Assembly: GCA_937959275.1 (NCBI GenBank)
Contig: CALGLU010000081.1
Location: 1-64,000, forward strand
DNA: 64,000 nucleotides
Reading direction: 5' to 3'
Source: an uncultured Saprospiraceae bacterium
GTDB lineage: Bacteria; Bacteroidota; Bacteroidia; Chitinophagales; Saprospiraceae
The notes under the pieces are model-generated. The model had not been told where the DNA came from, made no database searches, and saw nothing but the letters and a program-made list of their open reading frames with translations. Shown in pieces: positions 55,682-64,000 of this stretch. A program made the position numbers and the translations under genes. Each line of letters begins with the position of its first letter. Within the stretch, counting starts at the first letter, position 1.

Positions 55682-56468
55682 AAAAGGTAATCGTCCAAGC
55701 CACATTAAAGCCATTACTTTTCTGACTATTTTTCCCAATCAAACTGAAGCTACCATTCGCGACTATAAAATAGCGGGGATTCATTTCAAAACTAATGCCC
55801 GGACTGAATGTCAAAACTTCCTGACTACCTACCTGTAGTGAACTATGTTGGTAGCCGAACGAAGCAGCAAGCAGAATCGTTTGCTGATTGATGTAATGCC
55901 CATAGTCTATAGAAAAGAACCGATCAGATTGGTTTAATCCATCTGCTGAAGAAAAATAATCTTGAATTTGGATATTGATATCAATGGAGGCATTCTCATT
56001 AAAATCAAAGGTGCCGATAAGACCAAGACCGTAATTCCTGACTTGACTAGCTTGTCGATTATTGCGATCAATTACCGTAGATCCAAATGGCAGCGTGACA
56101 CCGGCCATCAGCCCCAATGCATACTTTTCCTTATTCAGGAAATTGTACTTGGCAGCCCAATTACTACTACTAGAAGACAAGAAAGCACCCACTTCAAATG
56201 TGTGACTGAATGAATAAGCAACACGAAAAGCCAACATACCAGCAATAGATACACTATCTCGACTTTGATATAATGGGATCAAATTACCGTCTGCATCCCA
56301 TTGCTCTTTTGTGTGGGTGATGCCATAATTTGGTTCGAACTCTGCTACATACGGATCTAGTGTACGGGCATTGAAGGAGCCAATTTTAGAGGCGCTAATA
56401 CCATTTATTTGTCCGAATAGAGGTATGACAAAACAAAAGCTAAGTACAATGAGGTAAGGTTTTATCAT
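55680..56468 (-). CDS. Probable outer-membrane beta-barrel protein
   Basis: A 262-residue exported protein with signal MIKPYLIVLSFCFVIPLFGQ. The mature part alternates hydrophobic and polar residues in strand-length blocks (AFRVAYSFSHTFEVGAFLSS, LGLMAGVTLPFGSTV, ASIDINIQIQDYF). It ends in an aromatic residue (FNVAWTITF), as outer-membrane barrels do. About 12 strands could fit. I do not recognise a family. It diverges from the haloalkane dehalogenase gene and converges with the lipoprotein gene. Confidence 0.7.
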   Translation of the reverse strand: MIKPYLIVLSFCFVIPLFGQINGISASKIGSFNARTLDPYVAEFEPNYGITHTKEQWDADGNLIPLYQSRDSVSIAGMLAFRVAYSFSHTFEVGAFLSSSSSNWAAKYNFLNKEKYALGLMAGVTLPFGSTVIDRNNRQASQVRNYGLGLIGTFDFNENASIDINIQIQDYFSSADGLNQSDRFFSIDYGHYINQQTILLAASFGYQHSSLQVGSQEVLTFSPGISFEMNPRYFIVANGSFSLIGKNSQKSNGFNVAWTITF

Positions 56469-56558
56469 TTATTCTTGACTAATATCTAAAAATTGAACTT
56501 GGAGTTTAATTTCTGTAAGACTTGCTTATATTTACATGAATCCACTAAGCTAACAAAA

Positions 56559-57455
56559 GTGAAAAAACTACGCACTCCTGAGGAGAAATTTAAAAGCATT
56601 CCAAATTATGCATTTGAAGCCAATTATGTGGATGTGGGCGATGATCTGCGCATGCATTATGTTGATCAAGGACCTGTAGATGGAAAAATTGTCCTACTCC
56701 TGCATGGAGAACCAAGTTGGTCCTTTTTGTATAGACACATGATACCGCTTTTTGTGGATGCGGGTTATCGGACAATCGCCCCTGATTTAATTGGTTTTGG
56801 TAAGTCAGACAAACCAGTTGAGATGGATGCATATACCTATGCTACCCATACACAATGGTTAATGACATGTATTCAATCACTTGGCTTAACGGATATCAAT
56901 CTCTTTTGTCAGGATTGGGGAGGTTTGCTAGGCTTACGTATTGCTGGTTTGCATCCAGATTTATTTGCTAGAATTGTGGTTGGTAATAGTATGTTACCCA
57001 ATGGAAAAGGTACGCCACCAGAAGCCTTCTTACAATGGCAAGAATACAGTCGGAAGGCTGAAGTCTTGGCGATTCCAAAAATTATGCAAAACTCAACAAT
57101 TAAGGAGTTATCCCAAGATGAATTAGATGCTTATACGGCACCTTTCCCGAGCAAGGAGTATATGGCTGGAGCTAAAATATTCCCATCACTAGTACCTACT
57201 TCGGCAGATGATGTCGCCATTCCAGAAAACTTAAAAGCATGGCAAGGATTGGCTGCTTTCACAAAGCCGTTCTTGTGTCTATTCAGTGACAAAGATCCGA
57301 TCACTGCCGGTGGAGATAGAATATTTCAAAAATATGTACCTGGTTGCAAAGGGATGCCGCATCAAACAATAACAGATGCCGGACATTTTTTACAAGAAGA
57401 TAAGGGAGAAGAAATTGCAAAATTGATGATAGATTTTATGAAGAATTATGAATAG
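56559..57455 (+). CDS. Haloalkane dehalogenase-like alpha/beta hydrolase
   Basis: A 298-residue protein of the HLD-I group. The GTG at 56559 (MKKLRTPEEKF) fits the family start better than the ATG at 56493, which adds 22 unlike residues. The oxyanion and halide region HGEPSWSFLYR is present. The nucleophile Asp is in FCQDWGGLLGLR, with the halide-binding Trp next to it. The catalytic acid is in FSDKDPIT, and the His is in DAGHFLQED. It should hydrolyse a halogenated alkane, though related enzymes can have other substrates. It heads the second catabolic block and overlaps the next gene by 8 bases. Confidence 0.88.
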   Translation: MKKLRTPEEKFKSIPNYAFEANYVDVGDDLRMHYVDQGPVDGKIVLLLHGEPSWSFLYRHMIPLFVDAGYRTIAPDLIGFGKSDKPVEMDAYTYATHTQWLMTCIQSLGLTDINLFCQDWGGLLGLRIAGLHPDLFARIVVGNSMLPNGKGTPPEAFLQWQEYSRKAEVLAIPKIMQNSTIKELSQDELDAYTAPFPSKEYMAGAKIFPSLVPTSADDVAIPENLKAWQGLAAFTKPFLCLFSDKDPITAGGDRIFQKYVPGCKGMPHQTITDAGHFLQEDKGEEIAKLMIDFMKNYE

Positions 57456-58503
57456 AAAGTGGGTTAGAATACTCGTGGCTGTGATATTTTTATTTGTCTT
57501 ATTAGGAATAGGCCTAATGGTCTACAGTTCTAAAAATTCAGCGGACTTGTTTTCGCAGACCATTAAAAATCAATTGAATTCGAATAGGGAAGCCAACGAA
57601 GAGCTTTTGTCGAATACAGAAGATATTGTTGTCTTTACAGTAGGTACGGCAGCACCACTGCCTTCGAGCAGAAGCCAATCATGCACAGCAGTATTTGTGA
57701 ATGGTAAGTTCTTTATTTTTGATGTCGGAGACGGAGCGGTTGCTCAGCTAGAAAATTTAAACTTGCCATTGCAGGATATTTCGGCGGTGTTTTTAACACA
57801 CCTCCATTCTGATCACTATATCGATTTGCCATATTTAGTGAATCGATCTTGGCAATTGGGTAGAGCTAAAGCCTTGCCAATATATGGGCCAAAGGGCACA
57901 CAAGAAATCATGACAGCGACTGATGCTTTATTACGAATAGAGCATCAATACAGAGAAGATCATCACGGGTCTGCTATTATGAATATGGATGTAGCTGGCA
58001 CACAGTCGACAGAGGTAACAATGGCCAAAGATGGTTCTTCAATTGTCTATAATGAAGCCGGGATTGTTATTACAGCCTTTGATGTAGGGCATGAGCCTGT
58101 CTCACCAGACTTTGGATATGCTATCAGTTACAAAGGCAAAAAAGTTGTGCTCAGTGGTGATACCAATAAAAACCAAAATGTAATCAAGCATGCTGCTAAC
58201 GCAGATCTGCTAATTCATGAAGCGATGTTAATTGAATTAGTGATTCAATTGAGTGATATTACACAGGAGATGGGCATGGATAGAAATGCTAAAATATTGA
58301 GTGATATAACCGATTATCATTCAAGTAACATCGAAGCTGCAGAGGTTGCGGCTGAGGCCAATGTTAAACATTTAGTATTAAATCACCTGGCACCTGTTCC
58401 AGATAGAAAAGTGATTTCAAGAATGTACACGCAAGGCTTATCTAAAATCTTTAAAGGAGAAATTAGTCTAGCCAATGATGGAAATAAATTTATCGTTAAT
58501 TAA
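57448..58503 (+). CDS. Membrane-anchored MBL-fold metallohydrolase
   Basis: A 351-residue protein with an N-terminal membrane helix (ILVAVIFLFVLLGIGLMVY) and a metallo-beta-lactamase domain. The metal motif is THLHSDHYIDLP (HxHxDH). DFGYAISYKGKKVVLSGDTN supplies the next Asp, and LVLNHLAPVPD a further His. The layout resembles RNase Z/arylsulfatase-type hydrolases facing the periplasm. The substrate is unknown. The start overlaps the dehalogenase stop by 8 bases, and the next gene begins 6 bases after its stop, so these are cotranscribed. Confidence 0.88.
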   Translation: MNRKWVRILVAVIFLFVLLGIGLMVYSSKNSADLFSQTIKNQLNSNREANEELLSNTEDIVVFTVGTAAPLPSSRSQSCTAVFVNGKFFIFDVGDGAVAQLENLNLPLQDISAVFLTHLHSDHYIDLPYLVNRSWQLGRAKALPIYGPKGTQEIMTATDALLRIEHQYREDHHGSAIMNMDVAGTQSTEVTMAKDGSSIVYNEAGIVITAFDVGHEPVSPDFGYAISYKGKKVVLSGDTNKNQNVIKHAANADLLIHEAMLIELVIQLSDITQEMGMDRNAKILSDITDYHSSNIEAAEVAAEANVKHLVLNHLAPVPDRKVISRMYTQGLSKIFKGEISLANDGNKFIVN

Positions 58504-58509
58504 AAAGAT

Positions 58510-59481
58510 ATGAAAGCAGTTTTGTGCAAAGAGTTAGGTCCTCCTTCAAGCCTTGTGGTTGAGGATATCGAGTTAGCTGCTCCCGGACCTAAGCAGGTTT
58601 TAGTGGAGATTAAAGCATGTAGTGTTAATTATCCAGATACACTGATTATTCAAGGATTGTATCAGTTTAAGCCAGAATTACCCTTTTCACCTGGTGGAGA
58701 TTTTGCAGGAATTGTCAAAGAAGTAGGTGCTGAAGTCAAACATTTAAAGGTTGGAGATGAGGTCTTTGGCGCAAGCGGTCACGGCTGTTTTGCAGAAGAA
58801 GCTTTAGTCGCTTCCAACATGGTGTTTCCTAAACCGCCAGCCATGAGCTTTAACGAAGCTGCTTCGTTTTTAATGGCCTATGGCACATCTCATCACGCGT
58901 TGAAAGACAGAGCACAACTCAAGGCTGGAGAGACCTTATGTGTCCTTGGTGCATCTGGCGGTGTTGGCTTAGCCGCCGTTGAGTTAGGTAAGTTAGCAGG
59001 AGCTAGAGTGATAGCCTGTGCATCGACGGATGAAAAATTAGAATTATGTAAAGCCACAGGTGCGGATGAAACGATAAATTATACGACAGAAGATCTGAAG
59101 TCCCGCATCAAAGAGTTAACAGGAGGCAAGGGAGCTGATGTCATTTACGATCCAGTCGGCGGAGATTATACAGAAGCTGCTCTTCGTGCTACTGCATGGA
59201 AGGGAAGGTTTCTAATTGTCGGTTTTCCAGCTGGAATTGCCAAAGTGCCTATGAATCTGCCCTTGCTAAAAGGATGCGACATACTTGGTGTTTTTTGGGG
59301 CCGGTTTGCTCAAGAAGAATCTGGTGCGAATATGCAAAACACAATGGAATTGATTCAGTATTTTGCTGAAGGAAAACTGACGCCACATATCGATAAGGAG
59401 TATAGTCTGGAGGAAGCTCCGCATGCTCTACAAGATATGATAGATCGTAAAGTAAAAGGTAAGGTTGTCGTTGTACCTTGA
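58510..59481 (+). CDS. NADPH:quinone oxidoreductase, zinc-independent
   Basis: A 323-residue medium-chain dehydrogenase/reductase. The opening DIELAAPGPKQVLVEIKACSV, the PGGDFAGIVKEVGAEV segment and the NADPH-binding GASGGVGLAAVELGKLAGAR fit the zeta-crystallin/quinone oxidoreductase group. No zinc-binding cysteine cluster is present. It may reduce an enoyl or quinone intermediate of the block. It lies 6 bp after the MBL gene. The next SDR gene follows after a 155-bp gap containing a hairpin. Confidence 0.9.
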   Translation: MKAVLCKELGPPSSLVVEDIELAAPGPKQVLVEIKACSVNYPDTLIIQGLYQFKPELPFSPGGDFAGIVKEVGAEVKHLKVGDEVFGASGHGCFAEEALVASNMVFPKPPAMSFNEAASFLMAYGTSHHALKDRAQLKAGETLCVLGASGGVGLAAVELGKLAGARVIACASTDEKLELCKATGADETINYTTEDLKSRIKELTGGKGADVIYDPVGGDYTEAALRATAWKGRFLIVGFPAGIAKVPMNLPLLKGCDILGVFWGRFAQEESGANMQNTMELIQYFAEGKLTPHIDKEYSLEEAPHALQDMIDRKVKGKVVVVP

Positions 59482-59523
59482 TTTGTGATTAGTGAATTTG
59501 TGATTTGATTTTCACCAATTGCC

Positions 59524-59547
59524 GCTGTTGGTCTTCGAACCAACAGC
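59524..59547. repeat. GCTGTTGGT hairpin
   Basis: GCTGTTGGT-CTTCGA-ACCAACAGC has perfect 9-base arms. The same GTTGGT...ACCAAC style appears at 8997-9014 and near 9096. The adjoining 59482-59515 holds reversed CACTAAT-type units. Confidence 0.7.
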
Positions 59548-59636
59548 AATGAATATGATATTGAATAAACTATAATTTGATCCAAGTTACATTAGTGACT
59601 TGATACTTAAAATGAAAATTTAAATTACCAATAAAA

Positions 59637-60377
59637 ATGCGTTTAGAAAATAAAGTAGCCATCGTAACAGGAGGAGCCAGAGGCATTGGCCAAGCAATTG
59701 CAGAGCTTTTTGTAAAAGAAGGAGCTAAAGTGATCATCTGGGATTTACTAGATACGGGACAAGAGACAGCGGATGCGATCGTCGCTACTGGTGGCGTTGC
59801 AGAATTCACAAAATTATCTGTTACAGATCGTCCTGGTATCGATGCAGAAGTTGCACGAATTAAAGAGAAGTTTGGGCGTATTGATATTCTGATTAACAAT
59901 GCAGGTATCACAAAAGATAAATCATTGTCTAAAATGACAACTGAAGAATGGGATGCTGTTATTAATGTAAATCTAACGAGTGTTTTTCACTGTACTCAGG
60001 CAGTTGTCGCTCAAATGCGTGAGCAGAATTATGGACGAATCATATCGGCTTCTTCTACGACTGGCCTATGGGGTAATTTTGGGCAGACGAACTATGCTGC
60101 CGCTAAAGCAGGTATTATTGGTATGACCAAAACCTGGGCACTAGAGTTAGGTAAGTATGGCATCACTGTCAATGCGATAGCACCAGGATTTACATTGACC
60201 GATATGACTAAGGCAATGCCAGAAGCAATCATTGAGGGAGCGAAGCAACAAATACCAATGCGTATGATAGCTGACCCTATCGATATCGCCTATGGATATT
60301 TATATCTTGCATCTGATGAAGCGAGATTTGTGACAGGTAGCACACTGTGTATCTCTGGTGGTACAGTGCGACATTAA
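59637..60377 (+). CDS. 3-oxoacyl-ACP/CoA reductase, FabG-like SDR
   Basis: A 246-residue short-chain dehydrogenase. The cofactor motif is TGGARGIGQAIAELFVKEGA, NNAG follows, and the catalytic Ser-Tyr-Lys are seen in ISASSTTG and NYAAAKAG. GRIDILINNAGITKD and AIAPGFTLTDM are typical of FabG. In this setting it more likely acts on a 3-hydroxyacyl or 3-ketoacyl-CoA than in fatty acid synthesis (inference). It is separated from the following SDR by a 419-bp stretch of tandem repeats. Confidence 0.92.
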   Translation: MRLENKVAIVTGGARGIGQAIAELFVKEGAKVIIWDLLDTGQETADAIVATGGVAEFTKLSVTDRPGIDAEVARIKEKFGRIDILINNAGITKDKSLSKMTTEEWDAVINVNLTSVFHCTQAVVAQMREQNYGRIISASSTTGLWGNFGQTNYAAAKAGIIGMTKTWALELGKYGITVNAIAPGFTLTDMTKAMPEAIIEGAKQQIPMRMIADPIDIAYGYLYLASDEARFVTGSTLCISGGTVRH

Positions 60378-60382
60378 AAGTC

Positions 60383-60775
60383 AGTTAGTTGAATAGTGAT
60401 TACTGATTAGTGATAAGTTGATTGATGAATGAGTTAAGTAGTGACTTGAAATAAGTCTAGTGAAAGCAATAGATAAATGTCCCCCTTTGGAGGGGGATAC
60501 AGGGGGTGAAAATATTAGGTAGTTATTTAGAAATTGATAGTTAGTTGAATAGTGATTACTGATTAGTGATAAGTTGATTGATGAATGAGTTAAGTAGTGA
60601 TTTGAAATAAGTCTAGTGAAAGCAATAGATAAATGTCCCCTTTTGGGGTGGGATACAGGGGGTGGAAATACCTGATAGTTAAATAGGAATTGGTAATTAG
60701 TGGTCTGAATTAAGTCCAGTAGATACCAAGGATAAATGGTCCCCTTTGGAGGGGCAAATATGGGGTGGAATAAAC
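60383..60775 (+). repeat. 156-bp direct repeat and truncated third copy
   Basis: The unit starting AGTTAGTTGAATAGTGATTA begins at 60383 and again at 60539, almost identical. A shorter third copy follows from about 60701. Each copy ends with a TCCCC(C/T)TTT(G/T)G...ATACAGGGGGTG segment, a C-rich/G-rich palindrome common in Bacteroidota. The 156-bp period is a multiple of three, so a 135-codon minus-strand frame results, but it is a translation of the repeat. This fills the gap between the two SDR genes. Confidence 0.85.
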
Positions 60776-60796
60776 CCATCATACACAAAATTAAAA

Positions 60797-61558
60797 ATGA
60801 ATTTTAAAAATAAAGTTGTACTCATCACAGGAGCCGGATCAGGAATCGGCAAGACGACTGCCTTAAGTTTTGCTGCTGAAGGCGCAAAGCTTGTTGTCGC
60901 AGATGTGAATGAGAAAAGTGGATTGTCAACTGTTGCAGAAATTAATCAGATCGAAGCCTCTGAAGCAATCTTCGTAAAGTGTGATGTGTCAAATGCTGAT
61001 GAAGTAGCCAATATGGTAGAGACGGCAGTGTTGACATATGAACGAATTGATATAGCTGTCAATAATGCGGGAATAGGTGGATTGCCACAAAAAACGGAAG
61101 ACGTGGATCATGCCTCGTTTGACAAGATCATGAGTATTAATTCTACTGGCGTCTTTTATTGCATGCAAGCTGAAATCAGACAAATGCTAAAACAAGAAGC
61201 TGGCTCCATAATCAATACAGCATCTATTGCAGGCTTGCGAGGCTTACCTAGTTCATTACCTTATGTGGCGAGTAAACATGCCGTAGTAGGGATGACTAAA
61301 ACGGCAGCAATGGAATATGCTAGACAAAATATTAGAGTGAATGCGCTGTGCCCAGTATTTACGGTCACACCATTATTTAATCCCGATGCACTGGATGAGT
61401 TTAGTGCAGGCTTATCAGAAAAACTTAAGCAAGGGATACCGATGAAACGATTTTCAACCCCTCAAGAAATGGCTGATGCCACTCTATGGCTGGCTTCTGA
61501 TAAAGCTAGTTTTGTGACTGGACTTGCATTACCTGTTGACGGAGGAATAACTGCATAA
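60797..61558 (+). CDS. Short-chain dehydrogenase
   Basis: A 253-residue SDR. It starts MNFKNKVVLITGAGSGIGKT with the ATG at 60797; an earlier frame start at 60746 lies in repeat sequence. The NNAGIGGLP segment, SIAGLRG for the catalytic Ser, and YVASKHAVVGMTK for Tyr-Lys are present. The C-terminal FVTGLALPVDGG is usual. It probably oxidises or reduces an alcohol or ketone in the block's pathway. It is followed three bases later by the second acyl-CoA ligase gene, so these two are tightly coupled. Confidence 0.92.
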   Translation: MNFKNKVVLITGAGSGIGKTTALSFAAEGAKLVVADVNEKSGLSTVAEINQIEASEAIFVKCDVSNADEVANMVETAVLTYERIDIAVNNAGIGGLPQKTEDVDHASFDKIMSINSTGVFYCMQAEIRQMLKQEAGSIINTASIAGLRGLPSSLPYVASKHAVVGMTKTAAMEYARQNIRVNALCPVFTVTPLFNPDALDEFSAGLSEKLKQGIPMKRFSTPQEMADATLWLASDKASFVTGLALPVDGGITA

Positions 61559-61561
61559 ATT

Positions 61562-63226
61562 ATGGGAGATACGATTATTCAGTATTTTTATAAGCAAGAA
61601 GCGGGCAGAGGAAAGAGCCCATTTTTAAGCCAACCCTTTGGCGACACCTGGGAGACATATACCTGGCAAGAAGTAGGACAAATGGCTCGAAAGATTGCCA
61701 ACTATATGCTTGGGCTCGATCTACCGCCCAAAAGTCATATCGGCATCGTCTCTAAGAATTGTAGAGAATGGATCATCGCTGATATAGCGATCATGATGGC
61801 TGGTCATGTTTCAGTACCGTTTTTTCCAACCTTGACTGGCGAACAAATAGCAGAGGTCCTAAGTCTAGGTGATGTTGATTTACTGTTTGTTGGTAAGACA
61901 GAGGTGTGGAATGATATGGGGACAGGCGTGCCAGATGATCTGCCTCTTATTCGCTTCCCACATTATGAAGGCAACGATAAAGTAGAACGAGGTAAAGATT
62001 GGGATGAGATTTTAAAGGAGACAGAACCACTGCAAGGCTTCCCATCGCCAGCCATGGATGATCTGTGGACAATCGTATTTACATCAGGTACAACAGGAAC
62101 GCCTAAAGGAGTCATGCTTAATTTTTCTGCGCCCTATTCTTTACTCAAGGAGACTGAAGAATACAATGCACTCGAATTGTCCCATACAGGAGACAATCGT
62201 TATTTCTCCTATTTACCATTAAATCATATTGCAGAGCGATCCATTGTTGAAAATAGCTGTATGACATATGGTGGGGAAATATTCTTTACAGAATCATTAG
62301 CTCGATTTGCAAAAAATCTTTCAGATGCTAAACCAACAGTCTTTTTTGCTGTCCCTAGAATTTGGACCAAATTTATGCTTGGTATTTTAAATAAAATGCC
62401 GCAGCAAAAATTAGACACGTTTTTAAAAATACCCATTCTCTCTTCTATCGTAAAAAAGAAAATTGTGAAAGGGCTCGGCCTTCAATTTTCTAGAGCGAAT
62501 GTGTCTGGTGCAGCGGCCATTCCTCAATCTACAAAAGACTGGTTTGCGAAACTAGGAATGCCTATCGCAGAAGGCTATGGCATGACAGAAAACTGTGCAG
62601 CTTGCACCTATATGAAAGTAGAAGAAGCTAAGCCTGGCTCAGTCGGCAAGCCACAAGGTGGGGTAGAGATTATGATTGAGCCAGATACGAAAGAAATTTT
62701 AATGAAAGGTCCTTTTGTCATGCTGGGCTATTATAAGTCACCTGAAAAAACAGCAGAGACTCTCAAAGATGGTTGGCTTCATACTGGCGATCAAGGCCGC
62801 CTTGATGAAGATGGCTATTTGTTCATCACAGGAAGAGTCAAAGACACCTTTAAAACCAGTAAAGGAGAGTTTATTGTGCCTGCAAAAATAGAAGATAAAT
62901 TCAGTGCGAATAGTGATATAGAGCAGATGTGTTTACTTGGGCTGGGTGTACCGCAACCGGTGTTGACCGTCGTGCCTTCTGAAATGGGCTTGGCAAAATC
63001 ACGAGAAGAATTGACCGAAAGTTTGTGCGCCACTCTTGATGAAGCGAATAAGGATCTACCAAATTATCAGCGCGTCTCAACGATCGTTGTTGCTAAAGAA
63101 CCTTTCAGTATTGAAGGTGGAACCTTGACGCCTACCCTAAAAGTAATACGCACTAAAGTCAATGAATTATACAGAGAAAGATTATTAGCCGATTGCGAAT
63201 GCGCAGATAAAGTAGTCTTTGAATAA
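61562..63226 (+). CDS. Long-chain acyl-CoA ligase-like (second)
   Basis: A 554-residue AMP-forming ligase, paralogue of 46018-47694. Shared motifs are FTSGTTGTPKGVMLNF, LPLNHIAERSIVENS, AVPRIWTKFMLGI, EGYGMTENCA and GWLHTGDQGRLDEDGYLFITGR. The FKTSKGEFIVPAKIEDKF segment near the C-terminus carries the Lys region. It activates a carboxylic acid as a CoA thioester for the block. Two such ligases in 16 kb suggest two related substrates (inference). It is three bases after the SDR gene. Confidence 0.92.
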   Translation: MGDTIIQYFYKQEAGRGKSPFLSQPFGDTWETYTWQEVGQMARKIANYMLGLDLPPKSHIGIVSKNCREWIIADIAIMMAGHVSVPFFPTLTGEQIAEVLSLGDVDLLFVGKTEVWNDMGTGVPDDLPLIRFPHYEGNDKVERGKDWDEILKETEPLQGFPSPAMDDLWTIVFTSGTTGTPKGVMLNFSAPYSLLKETEEYNALELSHTGDNRYFSYLPLNHIAERSIVENSCMTYGGEIFFTESLARFAKNLSDAKPTVFFAVPRIWTKFMLGILNKMPQQKLDTFLKIPILSSIVKKKIVKGLGLQFSRANVSGAAAIPQSTKDWFAKLGMPIAEGYGMTENCAACTYMKVEEAKPGSVGKPQGGVEIMIEPDTKEILMKGPFVMLGYYKSPEKTAETLKDGWLHTGDQGRLDEDGYLFITGRVKDTFKTSKGEFIVPAKIEDKFSANSDIEQMCLLGLGVPQPVLTVVPSEMGLAKSREELTESLCATLDEANKDLPNYQRVSTIVVAKEPFSIEGGTLTPTLKVIRTKVNELYRERLLADCECADKVVFE

Positions 63227-63260
63227 AGTTGATCAGAGCGAAATCCCGCTAGAGAAGAAG

Positions 63261-63450
63261 AACTATGTGATCTATGTGTCTATGTGGTTCAAAAAAAAAG
63301 TGAAAAGAATCTCTGTGGTCTATGTGGTTCAAAATAAATTCTAAAAAGAGTTAAACTATGTGATCTATGTGTCTATGCGATTCAAAAAAAGTGAGAAGAA
63401 TCTCTGCGGTCTATATGTCTAAGTGATTCAAAATAAATTCAAAAAGAGTA
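63261..63450 (+). repeat. Two ~93-bp direct repeats of CTATGTG type
   Basis: The unit begins AACTATGTGATCTATGTGTC at 63261 and recurs at 63354. It carries CTATGTGGTTC or close variants and ends before the ATG of the next gene at 63459. This fills the 232-bp gap between the ligase and the nitronate monooxygenase gene. Confidence 0.8.
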
Positions 63451-63458
63451 AATAACTA

Positions 63459-64000
63459 ATGGGAAATAAAAGAATAGAGAAGTTTGAAAATAGATTAAGT
63501 ATTCCTGCAGTCGCAGCACCCATGTTTTTGATCTCTGGCCCAAAGCTAGTCGTCTCATGCTGCAAGAATGGAGTCGTAGGTACATTCCCTGCACTCAACC
63601 AACGAAGTACAGAAGGCTTTGATGAATGGCTAACTCAAATCAATAGTGAATTAGACACAGAAAAAGATGCGCCTTACGGTGTCAATCTCATTGTGCATAA
63701 AACGAATCCAAGGGTCCAAGCAGATTTAGAAATTTGTGTCAAACATAAAGTGCCTATCATCATTACATCTCTAGGAGCTGTTGCTGAATTGGTAGATACA
63801 GTCCACAGTTATGGTGGCCTTGTCTTTCATGATGTGACGAATCGAAGACATGCAGAGAAAGCTGCAGAAGCAGGCGTAGATGGTCTGATCTGTGTAGCAG
63901 CAGGCGCAGGTGGCCATGCAGGTACCCTAAATCCAATGCCTTTCATCGCAGAGATGAGAAGCTTTTTTGACGGCATCATTTTACTGTCAGGATGTATCAG
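63459..64000 (+). CDS. Nitronate monooxygenase-like FMN protein, N-terminal part
   Basis: The gene starts at the ATG 63459 (MGNKRIEKFENRLSIPAVAA) and runs off the right edge, so the stop is not seen. The visible ~180 residues show the 2-nitropropane dioxygenase/enoyl-ACP reductase II fold: PAVAAPMFLISGPKLVVSCC, GVNLIVHKTN, VPIIITSLGAVAELV, and GLICVAAGAGGHAGTLNPMP with the phosphate-binding glycines. It would bind FMN and oxidise a nitronate, or act as an FMN-dependent reductase in the catabolic block. It is the last gene of that plus-strand block in view. Confidence 0.88.
   Translation, partial: MGNKRIEKFENRLSIPAVAAPMFLISGPKLVVSCCKNGVVGTFPALNQRSTEGFDEWLTQINSELDTEKDAPYGVNLIVHKTNPRVQADLEICVKHKVPIIITSLGAVAELVDTVHSYGGLVFHDVTNRRHAEKAAEAGVDGLICVAAGAGGHAGTLNPMPFIAEMRSFFDGIILLSGCI

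Noticed and set aside
60381-60788. 135-codon minus-strand frame with repeated peptide
   Set aside because: It arises because the 156-bp repeat unit is a multiple of three; the peptide is just the repeat translated and has no gene context.

Overview
The window looks like a chromosomal contig of a Bacteroidota bacterium, most plausibly near the Saprospiria (inference). The main signs are a type IX secretion sorting domain (5470-6240), a FecI/FecR/STN-TonB receptor/DUF4249 set (10027-15300), a DUF5916 protein, several lipoproteins with the L-x-x-C signal style of the phylum, moderate-to-low GC, a lack of clear Shine-Dalgarno sequences, and many short hairpin and tandem repeats between genes. The first ~2.2 kb is different. 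It has higher GC and a gammaproteobacterial flavour, and carries the end of a type I restriction subunit (HsdR) followed by a DUF45 metallopeptidase that breaks off at ~2183. A short GC-rich stretch and a GGA-rich tract lead from there into Bacteroidota sequence. It is either a transferred fragment or an assembly chimera.

Layout. 2.4-3.9 kb: menB and folA. 4.0-5.4 kb: a membrane-anchored metallopeptidase gene between inverted ends of a MITE-like repeat. 5.5-8.1 kb: a T9SS-secreted cohesin-like protein and a sugar transporter. 8.2-10 kb: two small membrane proteins and a 49-bp tandem repeat array. 10-15.3 kb: an ECF sigma factor, FecR anti-sigma factor, TonB receptor and DUF4249 lipoprotein, which should form a trans-envelope sensing and uptake unit. 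15.6-18.9 kb: an aromatic amino acid permease, a four-helix-bundle protein between inverted octamer arrays, a P-loop protein and a small membrane protein. 18.9-23.1 kb: dihydrolipoyl dehydrogenase and a DUF5916 protein. 23.4-30.4 kb: the Anbu cluster (Anbu proteasome-like hydrolase, alpha-E protein, circularly permuted ATP-grasp, and a divergent transglutaminase-DUF2126 protein).

31-34.8 kb holds the most unusual gene: a TonB-dependent receptor continued at its C-terminus by a calcium-repeat-like linker, a TolA-like Ala/Lys/Glu helix and an OmpA peptidoglycan-binding domain. 35.1-39.6 kb is a translationally coupled DUF1549/DUF1553 cytochrome and DUF1501 pair of the type abundant in Planctomycetes. 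39.8-47.7 kb is an acyl-CoA catabolic block with a TetR regulator, two acyl-CoA dehydrogenases, a thiolase-like/enoyl-CoA hydratase fusion and an acyl-CoA ligase. 47.8-56.5 kb holds secreted or envelope enzymes (serine hydrolase, subtilisin, di-heme peroxidase), a PLP dehydratase, a lipoprotein and a beta-barrel candidate. 56.6-64 kb is a second catabolic block, all on the plus strand: haloalkane dehalogenase-like hydrolase, MBL hydrolase, quinone oxidoreductase, two SDRs, an acyl-CoA ligase and a nitronate monooxygenase cut by the window edge.

No rRNA, tRNA, CRISPR array, integrase or prophage was recognised. Positions come from reading the sequence. Family names come from motif recognition, not database searches.
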